Origin: Caenorhabditis remanei
Lineage: Eukaryota > Nematoda > Chromadorea > Rhabditida > Rhabditidae
Direction of reading: 5' to 3'
Length of the DNA: 64,000 nt
Assembly (NCBI RefSeq): GCF_010183535.1
Contig: NC_071331.1
Span: 8,990,001-9,054,000 of the forward strand
The notes under the pieces are model-generated. The model saw only the letters and a program-made list of their open reading frames with translations. It made no database searches and had not been told where the DNA came from. Shown here in pieces: positions 58,112-64,000 of the stretch (its first letter is position 1; each line of letters starts with the position of its first letter). A program made the translations under genes and the position numbers.

Positions 58112-58204
58112 ATCGATGGCGCAGTGGTTGAGGGCGGGGGTGAGAATCAGCAGGGTGGTGGTTCGAATCCAACTGATTTATATTTTGTTTTTGTTTTTTT
58201 TTTG
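58112..58204 (+). pseudogene. tRNA-like Pol III unit with T-run
   Basis: GATGGCGCAGTGG fits an A box and GGTTCGAATCC (58160-58170) is a perfect B box, followed by T-runs at 58187-58203 that could terminate Pol III. Spacing between boxes is about 45 nt. I could not pair a full acceptor stem or assign an anticodon, so it is probably a tRNA relic or tRNA-derived repeat head; an expressed small RNA cannot be excluded. Confidence 0.5.
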
Positions 58205-58237
58205 TATGATCTTTCTAAAAGATTGTGGAAAGAAAAA

Positions 58238-59926
58238 CCTTAACTATTAACAAACGCAAACGGCTGTATGTTTGTTTGTCTGTCGCCGATCCTACCGCCC
58301 TTCCTACTGAACCGTTTTTCTTCAAATTTGGACCAGAATATCAGAAATTTTCTCTTAATAATGCACGTCTTTTTCTTTTTCCGAAATTCTCAAAATGACG
58401 TCTTTTGAGATAGAAACATTGATAAAGCATATGGGAATCGACAGAAAAAAAAGGGGGAGAGACGGTTGGCAAAGCGTCGTCTCTTCTTTCCTCGCCCCTT
58501 TTCGATATCATTGGATTCGGGAAAACCAGAGGATTCCAAACGTGTTGTCCGTTTCTGGATTGATCCACGTCATAAAAAGTTATGAGCCGTTTTCTAAAAT
58601 GTGAAGACGTGAAGGATTTTTCGATATCATTGGATTCGGGAAAAATAGAGGATTCCAAACGTGTTGTCCGTTTCTGGATTGATCCACGTCATAAAAAGTT
58701 ATGAGCCGTTTTCTAAAATGTGAAGACGTGAAGGATTTTTCGATATCATTGGATTCGGGAAAAATAGAGGATTCCAAACGTGTTGTCCGTTTCTGGATTG
58801 ATCCACGTCATAAAAAGTTATGAGCCGTTTTCTAAGAAGTGACGACGTGAAGGATTTTTTGATATCATCGGATTCGGGAAAACCAGAGGATTCCAAACGT
58901 GTTGTCCGTTTCTGGATTGATCCACGTCATAAAAAGTTATGAGCCGTTTTCTAAAATGTGAAGACGTGAAGGATTTTTTGATATCATCGGATTCGGGAAA
59001 AATAGAGGATTCCAAACGTGTTGTCCGTTTCTGGATTGATCCACGTCATAAAAAGTTATGAGCCGTTTTCTAAAATGTGAAGACGTGAAGGATTTTTCGA
59101 TATCATTGGATTCGGGAAAACCAGAGGATTCCAAACGTGTTGTCCGTTTCTGGATTGATCCACGTCATAAAAAGTTATGAGCCGTTTTCTAAAATGTGAC
59201 GACGTGAAGGATTTTTCGATATCATTGGATTCGGGAAAAATAGAGGATTCCAAACGTGTTGTCCGTTTCTGGATTGATCCACGTCATAAAAAGTTATGAG
59301 CCGTTTTCTAAAATGTGAAGATGTGAAGGATTTTTTGATATCATCGGATTCGGGAAAACCAGAGGATTCCAAACGTGTTGTCCGTTTCTGGATTGATCCA
59401 CGTCATAAAAAGTTATGAGCCGTTTTCTAAAATGTGACGACGTGAAGGATTTTTCGATATCATCGGATTCGGGAAAACCAGAGGATTCCAAACGTGTGGT
59501 CCGTTTCTGGATTGATCCACGTCATAAAAAGTTATGAGCCGTTTTCTAAAATGTGACGACGTGAAGGATTTTTCGATATCATCGGATTCGGGAAAACCAG
59601 AGGATTCCAAACGTGTTGTCCGTTTCTGGATTGATCCACGTCATAAAAAGTTATGAGCCATTTTCTAAAATGTGAAGATGTGAAGGATTTTTTGATATCA
59701 TCGGATTCGGGAAAACCAGAGGATTCCAAACGTGTTGTCCGTTTCTGGATTGATCCACGTCATAAAAAGTTATGAGCCGTTTTCTAAAATGTGAAGACGT
59801 GAAGGATTTTTTGATATCATCGGATTCGGAAAAAATAGAGAAATCCAATTTCGATCCACTGTAACACCCAGAAGGGTGGTGTTGAGACGGAGTTTTAGTC
59901 GCCGTTAGACGACGACGAGCGACTGG
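58238..59926 (+). mobile_element. Helitron-family element carrying a satellite
   Basis: The 5' side TTAACTATTAACAAAC matches the 39626 element (its first bases are degenerate, CC for TC). The 3' side has the hairpin-like GTCGCC-GTTA-GACGAC, then CTGG followed by T, and shares CCAGAAGGGTGGTGTTGAGA-like sequence with 41545-41600. Between them are the family pieces (TTGGACCAGAATATCAGAAA, AAATGACGTCTTTTGAGA) and a 119-bp tandem array. No Rep/helicase frame. Confidence 0.7.
58504..59840. repeat. 119-bp satellite array, about 11 copies
   Basis: The unit starting GATATCATTGGATTCGGG recurs every 119 bp from 58504 to 59813 (eleven complete units and a partial last one). Units differ at a few linked positions (ATTGG or ATCGG, AAAATA or AAACCA, GAAGACGTG or GACGACGTG). 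Since 119 is not a multiple of 3, the repeated 65-residue minus-strand frames are by-products, not genes. Single diverged monomers are present at 39569, 39870 and 40228. Confidence 0.95.
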
Positions 59927-60059
59927 TTGTAAAAGTTTTGGATTTTCTGCTCGAACACGGGAAAAATATGGCCAGTCGGTGTCTTAGTTTTGAACTCAAA
60001 AGCTGGACGTTCTTTCATTTTCTTTCAAGTCGAGCAAGCTAATTTTTGAATACAAAACT

Positions 60060-60125
60060 TGCTAAGCACTGCGCACGAGGCGCAGCCGAGTACTGCGGAG
60101 CCCGCCGGGAGGCGGGGGACGCTAG
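60060..60125 (+). mobile_element. 3' end of another Helitron
   Basis: Hairpin CCCGCC-GGGA-GGCGGG (60102-60117), then GGACG and CTAG, immediately followed by the TC start of the next Helitron at 60126. Its own 5' end was not found; it may be nested in the sequence after 59927. Confidence 0.55.
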
Positions 60126-60354
60126 TCATTCTTATATATAAAACGCATGTGGAGTCTGTCCATCTGTCCCAATGTCCGCAAATTTTGAGAAATGAGAAAG
60201 AAAGGCGGCCGGGCCCAAAATCGAACTTGCGCTCTTTGCGCAGAGATCGCCGCCTTGGACCACTCGGCCACGCGGACACATTTCTGAGAAGGTGAACACG
60301 TAAATAAGGAGAGGCCAGCCGGATGAAGCGCCGAAGGCGCGGCAGCCAGGCTGG
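60126..60354 (+). mobile_element. Non-autonomous Helitron, same family as 27284
   Basis: Begins TCATTCTTATATATAAAA and ends with the hairpin GCGCC-GAA-GGCGC, about 10 nt, then CTGG followed by T. 229 bp. The interior, read on the minus strand, contains GTCCGCGTGGCCGAGTGG and AGTTCGATTTTG, the same tRNA relic as in the 27284 element. The hairpin arms differ between the two copies but pair in each. Confidence 0.85.
60210..60285 (-). pseudogene. tRNA-derived segment in Helitron
   Basis: Minus-strand GTCCGCGTGGCCGAGTGG, then CAAGGCGGCGATC and AGTTCGATTTTGGGC. A- and B-box-like words are kept but a normal anticodon arm is not evident. Leu/Ser-type origin is inferred from GTGGCCGAGTGG. Confidence 0.5.
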
Positions 60355-60359
60355 TCTCA

Positions 60360-63300
60360 AATAACTTGTATTCCACCTTTGACACGTTTGGAAACTAAAG
60401 ACTTGGAAACCAGAATATCCAGTATTTTTCATACTCATGTGAAAACTTGAATCCTTACATCGCACCTACTCGCCTACCAGTTTTAAAATTACTGATTCTG
60501 AAATCAAGATATTCTGAAACAATCCCAATTTTAAGAAGTCACAGTTTCAAGAAGTCCATGTAACCACAAAACGAAAGAGACAGTAGTTTTCTATCCAGCT
60601 TATCGTGAACAGTTTCAACTTTTTTCCTAATCAAGAAACACATAACCACATTCTTTTCTTTTATAAACTAGATTTATTAATCTTGAAGATAGAAAACACC
60701 GAATTTGTCCTGTTTCAAAATATATATTTTCATGCGCCCCTTTCACAATTATCTCAGTTTTAAGGTGGTCTGAAGCATCCCAAATTACATGTAGTCTTAA
60801 AATTGTAACGCTAAAGCTCCGGGTGGTGCAAAACCAGGAAATTTTGGAGGAAATGTTCAGAGAAAGAGAAATTCTGAAAAGAAAGATTTCATATATCAAG
60901 TTCTCTCAATTTCTAAATGTCTGATTAATGTCGCGTGATTCTGATTCATCCTTGAAATATATGCACAACCTTGACCCCTTGTCAAAAGATTCGAATAGCA
61001 ATTACTCTTGTTCGAGTTTCTTGCCAAAGCCTTCGGACAAAAAATATGAGATCACCAGTTTTCTAAAATCTGATTCTGAAATTAGGAGGTTCCGAAACAT
61101 TGTTTTTTGTTTTATGTTGAAAAATCTGGTTTCTCAGCGAACCTTATTCAAAATTTCACAGTTTCGAAACGCCCATGTCAGCCTTAGGCAAACTCTACTA
61201 GACAGTTTTTCTATTCTCAAATTATTTCTCTAAAAAAATTTGATCACATAATTAGTCCCTTACCTTGTAACAGCCTATTCATCAAGGTCATCATAACAAG
61301 AGTCTTCCCTATTGGCTCTGTAACCAATCCTACTGCACTGTCTAAAATACGAAAAACTGACCACGTCCAGTCTCAGATGGCAGTGTATTCTCACCAGTTA
61401 CTGTGACCTTGAATATCTGCGTCACCGTCTGTGTGTCGTTATTATATCCTAGGCGGAGTTCTGTTCACCGCACACACTACGCGCTGGTTTCCCACAAATC
61501 GATCCCATTCTACCCATCGTTTTTCGACGGCACTGTTGACTCCTTTTTCAAAAAATAGGGTTGAAAAAAAACCATGTTTTTCAAGAAAAAAGAGCTTCTG
61601 CCTTTTCTAAATTCTTGAACGAAACATAGACACTTGGAAACCAGAAGAGCTGATATTTTCCATTCTCGTATTAAAAATTTGAATGATAAGGTACCAGTTC
61701 TCAAATTTCTGATTCTGAAATCAGACGATTCTGAAGCATTGTTGTCTTGAAACACAGTTTTCAATGCATACCCAATTTTAAAATTTACAGTTTCAAGAAG
61801 TTCATGTAACCCCAAAGCGGACAAAAAAGTTGTTAACGGAATATTGACTGTGTCTACTAAACAGTTTCAACTTTTTTCTTAATCATGAAACATATAATTA
61901 GATCCTTGTTTTTATCAACTAGATTTTAAATTTAGAAGATAGTTTTGAAGATAGAAAATCCCCTGTATTTCTTAGCTGCCTCGGTTTTCATGTTTCAAAA
62001 TATCTATTTTAACACCTCCCATTTACTAGCGGCAGTTTCAAGATTATGTATGGATGAATTCGAATTTCATGTAATTTTACTTTTCATGTGTCTTCCTAGG
62101 TGTAATACAAAAACTCGACGACAGTTACGAAAAAGTTTTCTCGTTTTCTAAATGTTCCTATCTGTCTAATCCCATATGACTCAAATTCTGCCTTTTCCAC
62201 AAACAACCTTGCTTATTCACCAGTTTCCAAAAATCTCCTTCTGATATCTGGTGATTCTGAAACATTGATGTATTGTAAAATTGGGTTTCAAGGCATCCCA
62301 ATTTTGAAAAGTCACAGTTTCAAGAAGTCCATATCAGCCTAAGACAGACTCTACTTTTCTCGAAATGTAGTCCAATTCGGCAGATATAATTAGTCCCTTA
62401 TCATGCATACCAGGCTATTTATTTTCTTAATCATAACACGAGTCTTCCCTATTGGCTGTCTGTCATCAACCCTAAAAACTGTCCCGTTCAACCTCAGATG
62501 ACAGTGTATTCTCACCAGTTACTGTGACCTTGAATATCCGCGTCACCATCTGTGTGTCGTTATTTAACCCTATAGGCGGAGTTCTGTTCACCGCTCACAC
62601 GGCTCGTTGGTTTACCACAAATCGATCCCATTCTATCGCGTAGATGATTGGTATGTAGTTTCTACTAAACAGTTACAATCTTTTCCCTTATTATGGAATG
62701 TATGACTATGCAGATCCTTTTCTTGTATTGGATAGATTTTCAATTTTGAATTAAAATTTGAAGCCTCGTTTGTCCAGTTTCAAAATATCTACTTTCGCGC
62801 GACCCTTTCACCAGCGTCTCAGTTTTAAGATGCCCTCAAGTATCCCAAATTCCATGTCTTATAATTGTAACACTAAAGCGAATAATTTCAAGTTCTCTCA
62901 ATTTCTAAATTTTCCTGTCTTTCTAATTTCATGTGACTCTAATTCAGCCTTGCCCACAAACAACCTTGACTCCAACCTTGTCAAAAGATTCGAATAACAG
63001 TTCTTCTTGTGAGTCGACAAGCTTCCAAAAAATCTCATTCTGATATCTGGTGGTTCCGAAACATTGATGTTTTGAAAAATTAGGTTTCAAGGCAACCCAA
63101 TTTTAAAAAGTCACAGTTTCAAGAAGTCCATGTCCGCCTAGGACAAGCTCAACTTTACTTGAAGTTTTTCTAATTTCAATTAGGAAAAACATTCTAATTC
63201 AAGTTCTCTCAATTTCTAAATATTCCAATCAGTCAAAGACTTACACTCAGCAGTTTTCAAAAAATTTCATTCTGATATCTGGTGGTTCCGAAACATTGTT

Positions 63301-63890
63301 GTTTAGAAAAATCGGGATTCAAATTGTACCTATTTCAAAATTTGACAGTTTCGAAACGTCTATGTCAGCCTAAGACACACTCTAGTTGTTAGTTTATTAC
63401 CCTCAAATTTTGAATCACATAATTAGTCCCTTACCTTGTACCAGCATTTTTCATCTTCTTTATCATAACACGAGTCTTCCCTATTGGCTGTCTGTCACCA
63501 ACCCAAGAAACTGACTGACCCTGTCTATCCTCAAATGACAGTGTATTCTCACTATATACTGTGAGCTGACCTTGAAAATAGAGCGGCACCGTGTCACCAT
63601 CTGTATCCCATAGGCGGAGATGTGTTCAACGCTCATAATACGCGTTGGTTTACCCCATTCTACCCCGCCGTTCATCGTCGTCACTGTTGTTTCTCACTCC
63701 CTCTTCCCCTTTGCAGAAAACCTTTAGTATTGTTGACGTGCATCATCTCAGTCGTTAGTTGTGTTCCGTACTACCCTCCGCCTCTTAGTCACACACATTA
63801 CCCCCTGTAATTTTTATCGATTTTTTGTGTTTCTCGAAAATCATTTCCGTCGTTTTTTCTTATTCATACAAATATTAGCCCTATTTTCAG
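60360..63890 (+). repeat. About three tandem kilobase-scale upstream units
   Basis: ATTAGTCCCTTA recurs at about 61251, 62390 and 63421 (spacing 1,139 and 1,031 bp), each time followed by ACACGAGTCTTCCCTATTGG-like sequence, CAGTGTATTCTCAC, and TAGGCGGAG.T.TGTTCA. Between them are diverged CACAGTTTCAAGAAGTCCAT and GAT(T)CTGAAACATTG motifs. The third unit ends just upstream of the gene at 63905. No coding frame is conserved among units. Confidence 0.8.
63884..63890 (+). promoter_or_regulatory. Splice acceptor before the 63905 gene
   Basis: ATTTTCAG ends at 63890, 14 nt before the ATG; a probable spliced-leader site or 5' UTR intron acceptor. Confidence 0.5.
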
Positions 63891-63904
63891 CGATATCAAC
63901 CATA

Positions 63905-64000
63905 ATGAAGAACTCCACCCAAAACAACAAGACCGATTTGAAAAGAAGACAGAGCCGGCGTATGGCGGAGAAAGTTGAGAGCACGCAACAGCAAACACGG
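63905..64000 (+). CDS. Start of a gene running off the window
   Basis: 32 codons are visible, MKNSTQNNKTDLKRRQSRRM and a polar Gln/Thr-rich continuation, with no stop at the edge. The basic LKRRQSRRMAEK resembles the SKRKSRRLHKE patch of the ELM2/SANT-like protein at 22.0 kb, which may be chance or may indicate a related nuclear protein. The acceptor at 63890 and the open frame support a true start. Function not assignable from this fragment. Confidence 0.5.
   Translation, partial: MKNSTQNNKTDLKRRQSRRMAEKVESTQQQTR

Noticed and set aside
57954..58172. 72-residue minus-strand frame beginning MDSNHHPADSHP
   Set aside because: The start is the reverse reading of a tRNA-like B box (GGTTCGAATCC) segment, a known source of spurious frames.
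58580..59848. Series of 65-residue minus-strand frames, one every 119 bp
   Set aside because: They are frames of a 119-bp satellite, and 119 is not a multiple of three. The same peptide recurs because the DNA repeats; there is no start context or codon bias.

Overview
The window looks like genomic DNA of a Caenorhabditis or close relative. It is AT-rich, with small exons, many introns of about 50 nt ending in TTTCAG, AATAAA signals, start codons just behind TTTTCAG acceptors as in spliced-leader genes, nematode families (DUF148/SXP-RAL2, an nlp-6-type neuropeptide), and Helitron, hAT and Tc/mariner MITE debris. I assembled gene models by hand from reading frames and splice signals; exon ends are inferred, not confirmed by transcripts.

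Layout. 1-14.3 kb has no gene I can support: it is made of diverged tandem duplications, nested palindromic repeats, two MITE copies and a probable solo LTR. 14.43-17.33 kb holds a four-exon secreted DUF148 gene whose last intron is a tandem triplication. 17.3-22 kb is intergenic with an 8-bp-TSD hAT-like MITE. 22.0-23.7 kb encodes a 508-residue ELM2/SANT-like protein with a GATA-like zinc finger. 24.9-28.55 kb carries two tandem paralogous minus-strand genes for secreted thrombospondin-type-1-like proteins. 28.9-46.1 kb is a segmental-duplication cluster: three intact nlp-6-like prohormone genes (33.6, 38.5, 43.5 kb) alternating with copies of a divergent homeobox gene in different states of decay, cut up by Helitrons and a hAT element. 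47.2-52.3 kb is a very young LTR retrotransposon on the minus strand with identical 356-bp LTRs, gag and protease but no room for reverse transcriptase or integrase. 52.3-58 kb has no recognisable gene. 58.2-60.35 kb is a Helitron complex containing a 119-bp satellite. 60.4-63.8 kb is about three tandem copies of a kilobase-scale upstream region leading to the 5' end of a gene at 63,905 that runs off the window.

The genes have no single shared pathway. The most coherent unit is the neuropeptide/homeobox pair, duplicated in tandem, in which the small neuropeptide gene stays intact while its homeobox partner decays. The paralogous units also give natural empty sites that define the ends of two mobile elements. 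A separate signal is the octamer TGAAACAG/CTGTTTCA, which recurs on both strands far above expectation.
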